Positions 7,423 to 15,003 of a stretch of 64,000 nt of DNA are shown here, in pieces. The notes beneath the pieces were generated by a model. That model did not search any database and was not told where the DNA came from. It was given only the letters and a program-made list of their open reading frames with translations. The stretch covers positions 868,001 to 932,000 of the forward strand of contig NZ_CP106879.1 of NCBI RefSeq assembly GCF_025677645.1, in the 5' to 3' direction. Numbering within the stretch: position 1 is the stretch's first letter; each line of letters opens with the position of its first letter. The position numbers and the translations under genes are program-made. The DNA comes from Curtobacterium poinsettiae. Lineage in GTDB: Bacteria > Actinomycetota > Actinomycetes > Actinomycetales > Microbacteriaceae.

Positions 7423-8616
7423 GTGCGCGCACTGACCTACCAGGGCACCGAGAAGGTGTCCGTCGAGACCGTCCCCGACCCGACCATCCAGGAGCCGACC
7501 GACGCGATCGTGCGGATCACCTCCACGGCGATCTGCGGCTCCGACCTGCACCTGTACCGCGTGCTCGGCCCGTACATCGACCGCGGCAACGTCCTCGGCC
7601 ACGAGCCGATGGGCATCGTGGAAGAGGTCGGATCCGGCGTCACGAACCTGAAGGTCGGCGACCGTGTCGTCATCCCCTTCAACATCTCCTGCGGCCACTG
7701 CTGGATGTGCCAGCACGGCCTGCAGTCGCAGTGCGAGACCACCCAGGTGACCGAGTACGGCACCGGTGCGTCGCTGTTCGGCTACACGAAGATGTACGGC
7801 CAGGTCCCCGGTGGCCAGGCAGAGTACCTGCGCGTGCCGCACGCCGACTACGGCCCCATCGTCGTGCCGGACGACGGCACCCCCGACGACCGCTGGCTGT
7901 TCCTGAGCGACATCCTGCCGACCGCGTGGCAGGCCGTGCAGTACGCCCAGGTGCCCGAAGGCGGCACGCTCGCCGTGCTCGGCCTCGGCCCGGTCGGCCA
8001 GTTCGCCGCCCGGATCGGCAAGCACCTCGGCTACCGCGTGCTCGCCGTCGACCCCGAGCAGGTCCGCCGTGACCTGGGGGCGAAGCACGGCGCCGAGGTG
8101 TTCGACCTGACGAAGGACATGGTGCCCGAGCTCGTCGACCTGACCGACGGCCGCGGCCCCGACGGGGTCGTCGACGCCGTCGGCATGGAGGCCCACGGCA
8201 ACCCGATGGCGGGCTTCGCGCAGCGCGCCGCCGGCCTGCTGCCCGACAAGCTCGCGCAGAAGGCGATCGAGACCGCCGGCGTCGACCGACTGGCGGCCGT
8301 GCACGCGGCCATCGACCTGGTCCGTCGTGGCGGCACCGTCTCGCTGAGCGGTGTCTACGGCGGCATGGCCGACCCGATGCCGATGATGACGCTGTTCGAC
8401 AAGCAGATCACCATCCGCGAGGGCCAGTGCAACGTGAAGCGCTGGATCGACGACATCATGCCGCTCGTCTCCGACCCGTCGGACCCGCTCGGCACGCTCG
8501 ACCTGACCACCCACCGCGTGTCGCTCGAGGATGCCCCGCACATGTACGAGGTCTTCCAGAAGAAGCAGGACGACTGCGTCAAGGTCGTGCTCGACCCCGC
8601 GATGGCCGCAGCCTGA
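7423..8616 (+). CDS. Zinc-dependent alcohol dehydrogenase (formaldehyde-dehydrogenase-like)
   Basis: 397 aa medium-chain dehydrogenase. Catalytic Zn ligands Cys38, His60 and Glu61 (CGSDLH, GHEPMG) and the structural Zn set Cys90, 93, 96, 104 are all present. NAD fold at GLGPVGQFA. The inserted segment around residues 255-290 (MAGFAQRAAGLLPDKLAQK) is typical of the glutathione-independent formaldehyde dehydrogenase group, which oxidises small aldehydes and alcohols. GTG start 7423 follows GAGAGGAAC. The downstream epimerase starts on its stop codon, giving one operon. Confidence 0.87.
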   Translation: MRALTYQGTEKVSVETVPDPTIQEPTDAIVRITSTAICGSDLHLYRVLGPYIDRGNVLGHEPMGIVEEVGSGVTNLKVGDRVVIPFNISCGHCWMCQHGLQSQCETTQVTEYGTGASLFGYTKMYGQVPGGQAEYLRVPHADYGPIVVPDDGTPDDRWLFLSDILPTAWQAVQYAQVPEGGTLAVLGLGPVGQFAARIGKHLGYRVLAVDPEQVRRDLGAKHGAEVFDLTKDMVPELVDLTDGRGPDGVVDAVGMEAHGNPMAGFAQRAAGLLPDKLAQKAIETAGVDRLAAVHAAIDLVRRGGTVSLSGVYGGMADPMPMMTLFDKQITIREGQCNVKRWIDDIMPLVSDPSDPLGTLDLTTHRVSLEDAPHMYEVFQKKQDDCVKVVLDPAMAAA

Positions 8617-9695
8617 TGCGCGTCGTCGTCGTCGGCGCGACCGGCAACGTGGGGACGGCGGTGCTCCGTCGGCTCGCGGCCGTGCGCGCCGACGGCGACG
8701 GTGACGCTGCCGACGGTGCCGCCGCCGCTGGCGCCGCCGCCGGTGTCCAGATAGTCGGCGTCGCGCGGCGGCTGCCGGACCTGCGCGCGGAACCGTACGC
8801 CGCTGCCGTCTGGCACGCCGTGGACGTCGGCGACGCGGACGCCGTCGACCAGCTCACGGCCGTGTTCCAGGGCGCCGACGCCGTCATCCACCTGGCGTGG
8901 GCGCTCCAGCCGACGCACGACATCCCCGCGCAGCACCGCACGAACGTGACGGGGACGGCGAACGTCCTGGCGGCCGTCGCGCGCGCCGAGGTGCCCCAGA
9001 TCGTCGTCTCGTCGTCGGTGGGTGCCTACCGCGGGGTGGACGTCGCCGGCAAGCACACCCCGGTGGACGAGACCTGGCCCGCCGACGGCATCCCGACGGC
9101 GACCTACTCGATCCACAAAGCCGCCAACGAGGCGGCGATGGACGCGTTCGAGACCGCCCACCCCTCCGTGACCGTCACCCGGCTGCGCCCGGGGCTGATC
9201 TTCCAGCGGGAGGCCGCCGCCGAGATCCGTGGGCTGTTCCTCGGACACCTGGTGCCGATGTCGATCGTGCGGTGGATCCGCTGGCTCGTGCTGCCGCTGC
9301 CGTACCCGTTCGTGTTCCAGGCCGTGCACGCCGACGACGTCGCCGACGCCTTCTGGCGTGCGGTCGACCGACGGGCAGCTGGAGCGTTCAACATCGCCGC
9401 GTCACCGGTGCTCAACCCGCCGCGACTGGCCCGGGCCTTCGGCATGCTCGGTGCCGTGCGGATCCCGCTGCGCCTGCTGCGCGGGATCGTGACGGTGACG
9501 TGGCGGCTGCGGTTGCAGCCGACGGATGCCGGGTGGATCGACATCGCGGCGGGCGTGCCGATCATGCGGACCGACCGCGCCCGGTCGGTGCTCGGATGGG
9601 AGGCCCGACACACCTCCGAAGAAGCGTTGCGTGCACTCGTGGCCGGGTTCGCGGACGGTGCGAACGTTCCGGGGTCGAGGCCGCTGCGCGGCTGA
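8616..9695 (+). CDS. NAD-dependent epimerase/dehydratase (extended SDR)
   Basis: 359 aa. GATGNVG at residue 7 binds the dinucleotide, SSSVGAY and YSIHK carry the Ser and Tyr-x-x-x-Lys catalytic set. An Ala/Asp/Gly-rich insertion (residues 28-45) between the first strand and helix is unusual. The C-terminus with several hydrophobic stretches is like SDR members acting on nucleotide sugars or steroids; substrate unknown. Start ATG overlaps the previous stop (TGATG). Confidence 0.8.
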   Translation: MRVVVVGATGNVGTAVLRRLAAVRADGDGDAADGAAAAGAAAGVQIVGVARRLPDLRAEPYAAAVWHAVDVGDADAVDQLTAVFQGADAVIHLAWALQPTHDIPAQHRTNVTGTANVLAAVARAEVPQIVVSSSVGAYRGVDVAGKHTPVDETWPADGIPTATYSIHKAANEAAMDAFETAHPSVTVTRLRPGLIFQREAAAEIRGLFLGHLVPMSIVRWIRWLVLPLPYPFVFQAVHADDVADAFWRAVDRRAAGAFNIAASPVLNPPRLARAFGMLGAVRIPLRLLRGIVTVTWRLRLQPTDAGWIDIAAGVPIMRTDRARSVLGWEARHTSEEALRALVAGFADGANVPGSRPLRG

Positions 9696-9718
9696 GCGGG
9701 CTGGCCGGGGTTGCGGGG

Positions 9719-9843
9719 ACGCTCTGGGTGTACCGGGTGCTCTCGGGCGTACCGGGTTGTTTCGGGCGGACCGGGTCGGAAGTTCTGACCAGTTACGCCC
9801 ATTTGGACATTGCATCGCGGGCGTTCTGGGAAGGAACGCCCGC
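9719..9843. repeat. Composite palindromic repeat, copy 2 (family D)
   Basis: Related to 367-486: degenerate GGGCGTACCGGGT units, the identical loop GGAAGTTCT (9777-9785) flanked by a decayed stem, then a second perfect hairpin GCGGGCGTTC / GAACGCCCGC at 9817-9826 and 9834-9843. The loop and GTTCTGGGAAGGAAC block are the best conserved parts, which argues for a function of the DNA or RNA sequence itself. It fills most of the 204-base gap before the SHOCT genes. Confidence 0.75.
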
Positions 9844-9899
9844 TCGTGTTCCCCGTCACGCGCTACGCTTCGCTCGTCGTTGTGAGAAGGGGGAGTGCG

Positions 9900-10253
9900 A
9901 TGGTGCTCAGTTGGTCCGCGTTCAGTGAGCTCGAGGGTCCGGGGGAGTCGGGGATGCCCGACCTGTTCGACGGTTGGTTCGGCATCGCGTTCGGGGTCGT
10001 CGCGGCGTTGGCGATCCTCACGACCCTGACGATCGTCATCCTCGCGCTCTACCGGGGCAAGCGGATGGCCGACCGTGGTCAGAACCCGCTCACCATGCAG
10101 GAGGACATCGCGTACCAGGCGATGCAGAGCCGCACGTTCGCACCGGACAAGCCGCTCGAACAGCGCCTCGCCGAGCTCGACGACCTGCACGCGCGCGGCG
10201 TGATCTCCGACGAGGAGCACCGCAGCGCCCGAGCCGAGGCCCTGCGCGGATGA
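9900..10253 (+). CDS. SHOCT-domain membrane protein
   Basis: 117 aa. One transmembrane helix (residues about 22-45), a basic segment, then a C-terminal SHOCT motif (LEQRLAELDDLHARGVISDE) ending EALRG. SHOCT is a short oligomerisation module of unknown wider role. Start ATG 9900 follows AAGGGGGAG. It overlaps by four bases a shorter paralogue, so the pair is probably co-translated and may hetero-oligomerise. Confidence 0.78.
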   Translation: MVLSWSAFSELEGPGESGMPDLFDGWFGIAFGVVAALAILTTLTIVILALYRGKRMADRGQNPLTMQEDIAYQAMQSRTFAPDKPLEQRLAELDDLHARGVISDEEHRSARAEALRG

Positions 10254-10507
10254 TGATCGCCTCCGAAGAAGTGCGCAATCCCCTGATCCCGCCGGTCTAC
10301 GACCTCGTCTGGACCCTGCTGATGGTGCTCATCGTCATCGCGGTCATCGTCGCCGTGTGCATCGCGGTCGTCCGCAGCAGGCGTCCCCACGGCGCCCGCC
10401 GGAGCTCGCCGGAGCAGCGGCTCCTCGAACTCGACGAGCTGCACGCCCGCGGCGTCATCACCGACGACGAGCGCCGAGCCGCGCGGGCAGAGGCCCTGCG
10501 CGGCTAG
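10250..10507 (+). CDS. SHOCT-domain membrane protein, short paralogue
   Basis: 85 aa. One membrane helix near the N-terminus (LVWTLLMVLIVIAVIVAV) and the same C-terminal SHOCT motif as its neighbour (EQRLLELDELHARGVITDDE ... EALRG). ATG codons at 10250 and 10253 both fit; the first overlaps the upstream stop. Its own TAG stop is the first half of the -10 hexamer of the next gene. Confidence 0.75.
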   Translation: MMIASEEVRNPLIPPVYDLVWTLLMVLIVIAVIVAVCIAVVRSRRPHGARRSSPEQRLLELDELHARGVITDDERRAARAEALRG

Positions 10508-10510
10508 CCT
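10505..10510 (+). promoter_or_regulatory. -10 hexamer TAGCCT nested in a stop codon
   Basis: The TAG stop of the SHOCT gene is the TAG of TAGCCT; the GTG of the DUF6314 gene follows after six bases. The gene is thus probably leaderless and uncoupled from the upstream pair. Confidence 0.5.
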
Positions 10511-10516
10511 GGGCGG

Positions 10517-10927
10517 GTGCTGCTACCGACGGACCTGCTCGGGGTGTGGGACCTCGACCGCACCGTGCACGACCACCGTGCCGGGGCCGCGGGGACCGTC
10601 ACCGGGACCACCAAATTGACCCGGGTCGGTGACGACGAGGTGCGCTGGGACGAGTCCGGCGTGATGACGTTCGACGGCCGGACGACGCCCGTGTCCCGGA
10701 CCCTCGTCCTGCGGCGGACGAGTACCGGCGGCTGGACCGTGCACTTCTCCGACGGTCGGGTCTTCCACGACTGGGTGTGGGGCACGAGCGTCGCCCACGC
10801 CTGCGCTCCGGACGACTACACGGGGGCCTTCGACGGCGACGAAGACCGTTGGACGGTGCGGTGGGAAGCGCGCGGTCCGGCGAAGGACTACCGGCTGGAC
10901 AGTGTCCTCACCCGACCACGGTCGTGA
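10517..10927 (+). CDS. DUF6314 family protein
   Basis: 136 aa soluble protein. DLLGVWDLDRTVHDHRAG at the start, strands with SRTLVLRR and VHFSDGRVFHDWVW in the middle, and a final WTVRWEARGPAKDYRLDSVL are characteristic of this actinobacterial family, a predicted beta-barrel of unknown function. GTG start with leaderless spacing from TAGCCT. Confidence 0.75.
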   Translation: MLLPTDLLGVWDLDRTVHDHRAGAAGTVTGTTKLTRVGDDEVRWDESGVMTFDGRTTPVSRTLVLRRTSTGGWTVHFSDGRVFHDWVWGTSVAHACAPDDYTGAFDGDEDRWTVRWEARGPAKDYRLDSVLTRPRS

Positions 10928-10962
10928 GCCGCGGGGTCGGCGGTCACCGCCAGACTGGGGGC

Positions 10963-11628
10963 ATGGCACGCTCCTCCGGCACCGACGCCCCGCGCATCAC
11001 CCTGACCGAACCGACGAACCTCGAGGACTGGGCGCCAGCTCCCGGTGACGTCCTGACGGGGGACCGCATCGAGGGCAAGCGCATCGACGTCCTCGACCTG
11101 GCGGGCGAGCGACTGCCCGACCTGGAGATCGAGGAGTGCGTCATCGACACGTTCCGGGGCGACGACGCGGACTTCCGTGGGCTCCGGGTCCGTGACTCGA
11201 TCATCGACTCGCTCGACGCCCCGATCCTGCGGGCGTCGAGTAGTTCGTGGCGCGAGGTCCGGGTCGCCGGCGGCCGGGTCGGCTCGGCGGAGCTGTACGA
11301 CTCCGGGCTGAACGGCGTCGAGTTCGTCGGCATGAAGTTCGGGTTCGTGAACCTGCGCGGCTCGACGATCACCGACGTGGTGTTCCGCGACTGCGTCATC
11401 GACGAGCTCGACATCGCCGACGCGAAGCTGCTGCGGGTGTCGTTCGACGGCAGCAGCCTCCGCGCCGCCGAGGGGTCGAACACTCGCATCGACCACGTGG
11501 ACCTGCGCGGAGCGGACCTCGATCGGGTCGAGCGGCTCGAGGGGTTCCGCGGGGCCACGATCGGCGCGGACCAGCTGTACACGCTCGCGCCGCTGCTGGC
11601 CGCGCAGGCCGGCTACCGCGTCGACTGA
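10963..11628 (+). CDS. Pentapeptide-repeat-like right-handed helix protein
   Basis: 221 aa. After a short N-terminal part, successive coils with Leu/Phe every fifth residue (FRGDDADFRGLRVRDSIID, FVNLRGSTITDVVFRDCVID, HVDLRGADLDRVERL) predict a right-handed beta-helix. Such proteins can mimic DNA or act as scaffolds; role here unknown. ATG 10963 lies six bases after CAGACT. It converges on the thioredoxin-reductase-like gene. Confidence 0.8.
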   Translation: MARSSGTDAPRITLTEPTNLEDWAPAPGDVLTGDRIEGKRIDVLDLAGERLPDLEIEECVIDTFRGDDADFRGLRVRDSIIDSLDAPILRASSSSWREVRVAGGRVGSAELYDSGLNGVEFVGMKFGFVNLRGSTITDVVFRDCVIDELDIADAKLLRVSFDGSSLRAAEGSNTRIDHVDLRGADLDRVERLEGFRGATIGADQLYTLAPLLAAQAGYRVD

Positions 11629-11636
11629 CGCACGCC

Positions 11637-11700
11637 GGGTTTCGCGCTCACCGACACTGCACGCCCGGCCGGCCCCGCGAACTGTCGCTCAGCCCGAAAC
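11637..11700. repeat. Imperfect inverted repeat with GCGACA core (family C, copy 1)
   Basis: Left arm 11639-11660 and right arm 11679-11700 match at 17 of 22 positions; the conserved part reads CGACA ... TGTCG flanked by GCT and AGC. It lies between two convergent genes, as do the related repeats at 21907-21960 and 40537-40590, so a two-way terminator is likely. The right arm runs 12 bases into the end of the following gene. Confidence 0.6.
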
Positions 11701-12666
11701 AGTACCGACCCCGTCCAGCGCCGCCGCTAGGTCCGCCTGCACCAGGTCGCCGTGCACCGCCGCGCCCGTCTGGGTACCGGCAGCCGCCGACGCGATGACC
11801 GTCGCCATCGGGGCCGTCACGTTGCCGGCAGCGTAGACCCCACGAGCGACGGTCTGCCCGGCGGCGTCCACGGTCAGCGCGGTCGCGAACCGGTGGTGGC
11901 CCATGAACTGGTCGGTCGCGGCGAGGCCCAGCCCGGACAGGAAGCCCACCCGCGCCTCGGGCCGGCTCGCCGTGGCCAGGGCATCGAGCTCGACGAACGA
12001 ACCGTCGCCGAGTCGGACCCCGGTCAGCCGGTCGCCGTCGGAGACCACTTCGGCGACCGGGCCCTCGACGACCGAGATGCCGCGGGCGGCCAAACCAGCC
12101 AGCGCGGTGTCGTCCATCAGCGCCGGATCGGTCAGGAACGCGGTCACCCGATCACTCAGCGCCCGGAACATGAGCGCGTGGTGTGCGGCGTTCGGTGTCG
12201 TGACGAGGACCCCGATCCGCTGGTCGCGGATCTCCCACCCGTGGCAGAACGGGCAGTGCACGACCCCGCGCCCCCACTGTTCGGCCAGGCCCGGGACCTC
12301 GGGCAGGACGTCCACGGCGCCGGAGGCGACGACCAGTCTGCGGGCCGTGACGACCGCGCCCGAGTCCAGCGTGACCGAGAAGCCGACCGGGTCGTGACCG
12401 TCACCGGTCGTGGCGGACGTGGCCACGACCCTCCCGGCCGTGACCTGGACACCGTAGGCGGCGACCTCGTCGCGACCGATGCGGATCAGTTCGGCGGGTG
12501 CGACGCCCTCGTGGCCGAGGTAGTTGTGCGCGCCGGCAGCCGGGGCGTTGCGGGGCTCGCCGGAGTCGACGACGAGCACCGAGCGCCGCGAACGGCCGAG
12601 GATCAGGGCGGCGGAGAGGCCGGCGGCCGAGCCGCCGATGACGATGACGTCGAAGTGTTCAGACAT
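11689..12666 (-). CDS. Thioredoxin-reductase-like FAD oxidoreductase
   Basis: 325 aa. GGSAAGLSAA binds FAD, a second nucleotide fold sits around residues 145-165, and YAAGNVTAPMATVIASAA is the C-terminal FAD motif. A redox pair Cys138/Cys141 is present as CPFCHG rather than the usual CATCDG of thioredoxin reductases, a form seen in diverged family members that need not reduce thioredoxin. ATG 12666 is six bases after CATGAT (minus strand). Divergent from an XRE-cupin regulator with an inverted repeat between them. Confidence 0.85.
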   Translation of the reverse strand: MSEHFDVIVIGGSAAGLSAALILGRSRRSVLVVDSGEPRNAPAAGAHNYLGHEGVAPAELIRIGRDEVAAYGVQVTAGRVVATSATTGDGHDPVGFSVTLDSGAVVTARRLVVASGAVDVLPEVPGLAEQWGRGVVHCPFCHGWEIRDQRIGVLVTTPNAAHHALMFRALSDRVTAFLTDPALMDDTALAGLAARGISVVEGPVAEVVSDGDRLTGVRLGDGSFVELDALATASRPEARVGFLSGLGLAATDQFMGHHRFATALTVDAAGQTVARGVYAAGNVTAPMATVIASAAAGTQTGAAVHGDLVQADLAAALDGVGTVSG

Positions 12667-12708
12667 GCGCTGATCATGCGGCGGATCACGATTCAACAGC
12701 AACGTAGT

Positions 12709-12723
12709 TTGCCGGTGTGGCAA
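12709..12723. promoter_or_regulatory. Candidate operator between oxidoreductase and XRE-cupin genes
   Basis: TTGCC-N5-GGCAA directly precedes the regulator's ATG at 12725. The position suits self-control by the XRE-cupin protein. Confidence 0.4.
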
Positions 12724-12724
12724 C

Positions 12725-13342
12725 ATGACCGTCATGGGACACGGCAGCCAGGACGCGACCGCCCCGCGCACGACGGCCGACGTCGTCGACGGGGTCGGCC
12801 CCCGATTGCGCGCCCTGCGCGCCCACCGCGACGTCACACTCGCCGCGCTGTCCCAGCAGACGGGGGTGTCGGTGAGCACCCTGTCGCGACTCGAGTCGGG
12901 CCAGCGGAAGCCGACGTTGGAACTGCTGCTGCCCCTCGCCCGGGCGTACCAGGTGCCCCTCGACGACCTGGTCGGCGCACCGCAGACCGGCGACCCGCGC
13001 GTGCACATGAAGCCCGAGGTGCACGGTGGCCGCGTCGTCGTGCCGCTGACGAAGCGGACCGGCGGGGTGCGCTCCTTCAAGCAGCTGTTCCCGCCGAACA
13101 CCCCGGGCGGCGAGCCGTCGCTCAAGACCCACGAGGGCTACGAGTGGCTCTACGTGCTGTCCGGACGGCTCCGGCTGGTGCTGGGGGAGCACGACCTCGA
13201 CCTCGGTCCCGGTGAGGTCGCCGAGTTCGACACCCACACCCCGCACTGGATGGGCAACGTGACCGAGTCCGTCACCGAGGTGCTGTGCCTGTTCGGGCCG
13301 CAGGGTGAGCGGGCGCACGTGCGGTCTCGACCCGCCCGGTGA
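12725..13342 (+). CDS. XRE-family regulator with C-terminal cupin
   Basis: 205 aa. Residues about 25-80 form the HTH (LRALRAHRDVTLAALSQQTG, STLSRLESGQRKPTL); residues 115-195 form a cupin barrel with HEGYEWLYVLSGRLRLVLGE and a GPGEVAEFDTHTPH strand supplying likely metal ligands. Proteins of this layout sense a small molecule through the cupin and control adjacent metabolic genes; the divergent oxidoreductase is the obvious target. A second in-frame ATG at 12734 is possible. Confidence 0.85.
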   Translation: MTVMGHGSQDATAPRTTADVVDGVGPRLRALRAHRDVTLAALSQQTGVSVSTLSRLESGQRKPTLELLLPLARAYQVPLDDLVGAPQTGDPRVHMKPEVHGGRVVVPLTKRTGGVRSFKQLFPPNTPGGEPSLKTHEGYEWLYVLSGRLRLVLGEHDLDLGPGEVAEFDTHTPHWMGNVTESVTEVLCLFGPQGERAHVRSRPAR

Positions 13343-13351
13343 CCCGCTGCG

Positions 13352-13996
13352 TCAGTCCGTGAAGACGTTCGCCACGACGTCGTCGAGCAGATCGGTCGTC
13401 TCGACGTTCGACTGCTGGACGTGGATGCCGATGTCGCCCCGCGTGAAGTACGTGTCGCCATCCGTGACCGGGTACTGCGAGTTCTTCGAGACCTTCTGGC
13501 ACAGGGACCCGTCGGACCCGTCGCCGCAGTCGTAGCCCTTCGCGCTGAGCTGGTCGAGTGCGTCGCGGGCTGCGGCCGGGTCGACGGCGTCGACCGCGAT
13601 GGACAGGTACGAGACGTCGGCCTGCGGTTCCGCCCACACGCAGTACAGGCGCCCGCCGTCGCCCTGCAGCGCCGGGGTGAACGCGCTCTTCGGAATCGCG
13701 ATCGGGTCGCCGACGACCGAGGGGTCGTTGAGCGGTGCCGATGCGAACGCGTTGTCCCACTTGCCAGGGGTGATCAGGTCGGTGCAGCTGGCCGGGACGG
13801 TGACGGTGTCATCGCTCGGGGCCCCGGTGTCGGTGGGGCTCGGCGCGGTCGTGGTGTCGGTCGGGGTCGGTGCCGTCGTCGGGTCGGCTGCGGTGGTCGC
13901 GGTGGCGCTGGCCGGTCCGGCCGGTCCGGCCTGCGCGCAGCCGGTCAGCGCGAGGCCCGCAGCCAGCAGGGCAGTGAGCGTGATCGTGTGGCGCAT
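13352..13996 (-). CDS. Secreted lipoprotein (DUF3558-like)
   Basis: 214 aa. Lipobox LTGC puts the lipid-anchored Cys at residue 20, followed by a Thr/Pro-rich spacer and a folded domain with paired Cys (residues about 70, 119, 156, 166). The core RLYCVWAEPQADVSYLSIAV and the ending RGDIGIHVQQSNVETTDLL are clearly related to the outer domain of the protein at 57469-58266. AAGGGGA precedes the ATG at 13996. Function unknown; a ligand-binding role at the cell surface is an inference. Confidence 0.8.
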   Translation of the reverse strand: MRHTITLTALLAAGLALTGCAQAGPAGPASATATTAADPTTAPTPTDTTTAPSPTDTGAPSDDTVTVPASCTDLITPGKWDNAFASAPLNDPSVVGDPIAIPKSAFTPALQGDGGRLYCVWAEPQADVSYLSIAVDAVDPAAARDALDQLSAKGYDCGDGSDGSLCQKVSKNSQYPVTDGDTYFTRGDIGIHVQQSNVETTDLLDDVVANVFTD

Positions 13997-14107
13997 GGTT
14001 CCCCTTCATCCGGTCGCGTCAGGTCGTGACCGTCACTCACGAACGTACCGACCGGGGGTCGCGGTGGCAGCGACCGTCACCGATTCGTTGTCCCCCGACC
14101 CGGCCGG

Positions 14108-14857
14108 TCAGCGGCTGCGCCACCACCGCCGTGACCGCGACCGCAGCCGTCGTGCCCACCGGCGCACCGGGTTCGCCCGCCGGCCGTTCACACGGAACGT
14201 GTGGAAGGCGCGTCGCGTCCGCACCCAGACGGACGGGAGGCCCGACAACGGTCGCGCGGACACCTGCACCGCGAGCACGGGGTCGGCCACCACCCGCCAC
14301 GCCGGGTCGAGCTGCATGCTCAGGTCGACGTCGTCGTGCACCTCGGCGTCGTCACGGTGCGCTCGCCCGCCGACCGCGGCCCAGGTCGACCGGCGCATCG
14401 CCATCGCGGACCCGAACAACGGCGGGTGCCCGAGCGCGCTCCACATCAGGACGAAGTACGGGCCCATGTACACGGCGTCCCACAGTCGTCGCACCACGGG
14501 GCCACCGCCCCGGGGTCGGCCCGGACCGGTGACCGCGACGACCTCGGGGTCTGCCAACAACCGGACCGCGTCGGCGATCCAGGACGGCGGTGGGACGGAG
14601 TCGGCGTCGAGCCGCACGACGACGTCGCCGGACGCACGGTCGTAGCCGCGCGCCGAGGCTCTGGCGATCCCGCGCACCGGCTCCGTGAGCACGACCGCCC
14701 CGGCGTCCCGGGCGATCGACGCGCTGTCGTCGGAGCTGCCGTTGTCGACCACGACGACCTCGTCGGCCGGCCGGGTCTGGGCCGCGAGGGCGGCGAGGCA
14801 CCGCCGCAGGTGCACGGCATCGTCCCGCACGGGGATCACGACCGAGACACGGGGCAT
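14108..14857 (-). CDS. Family 2 glycosyltransferase
   Basis: 249 aa. VSVVIPVRDDAVHLRRCL opens a GT-A fold, VVVDNGSSDDS binds the nucleotide sugar, LDADSVPPP is the DxD metal site, and HDDVDLSMQL is the acceptor/base region. No membrane helix is evident, so it probably acts at the inner face of the membrane. The last 20 residues are Arg/Trp-rich. Start ATG 14857 is six bases after TTGGAT; longer readings lack support. Acceptor unknown. Confidence 0.83.
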   Translation of the reverse strand: MPRVSVVIPVRDDAVHLRRCLAALAAQTRPADEVVVVDNGSSDDSASIARDAGAVVLTEPVRGIARASARGYDRASGDVVVRLDADSVPPPSWIADAVRLLADPEVVAVTGPGRPRGGGPVVRRLWDAVYMGPYFVLMWSALGHPPLFGSAMAMRRSTWAAVGGRAHRDDAEVHDDVDLSMQLDPAWRVVADPVLAVQVSARPLSGLPSVWVRTRRAFHTFRVNGRRANPVRRWARRLRSRSRRWWRSR

Positions 14858-15003
14858 CCGTCGATCCAACCGGCTGTCGCCTGTGCGGATTGCCGGACCG
14901 CGTTTCCCGGCATTCCTGTGTTCTGGCTCAGAGCGAAGCGCGCACGTTCGGTGGCGACACACCCCGGTGCACGCCGGGGGTGACGACTACCGGAAGGCCG
15001 ACC

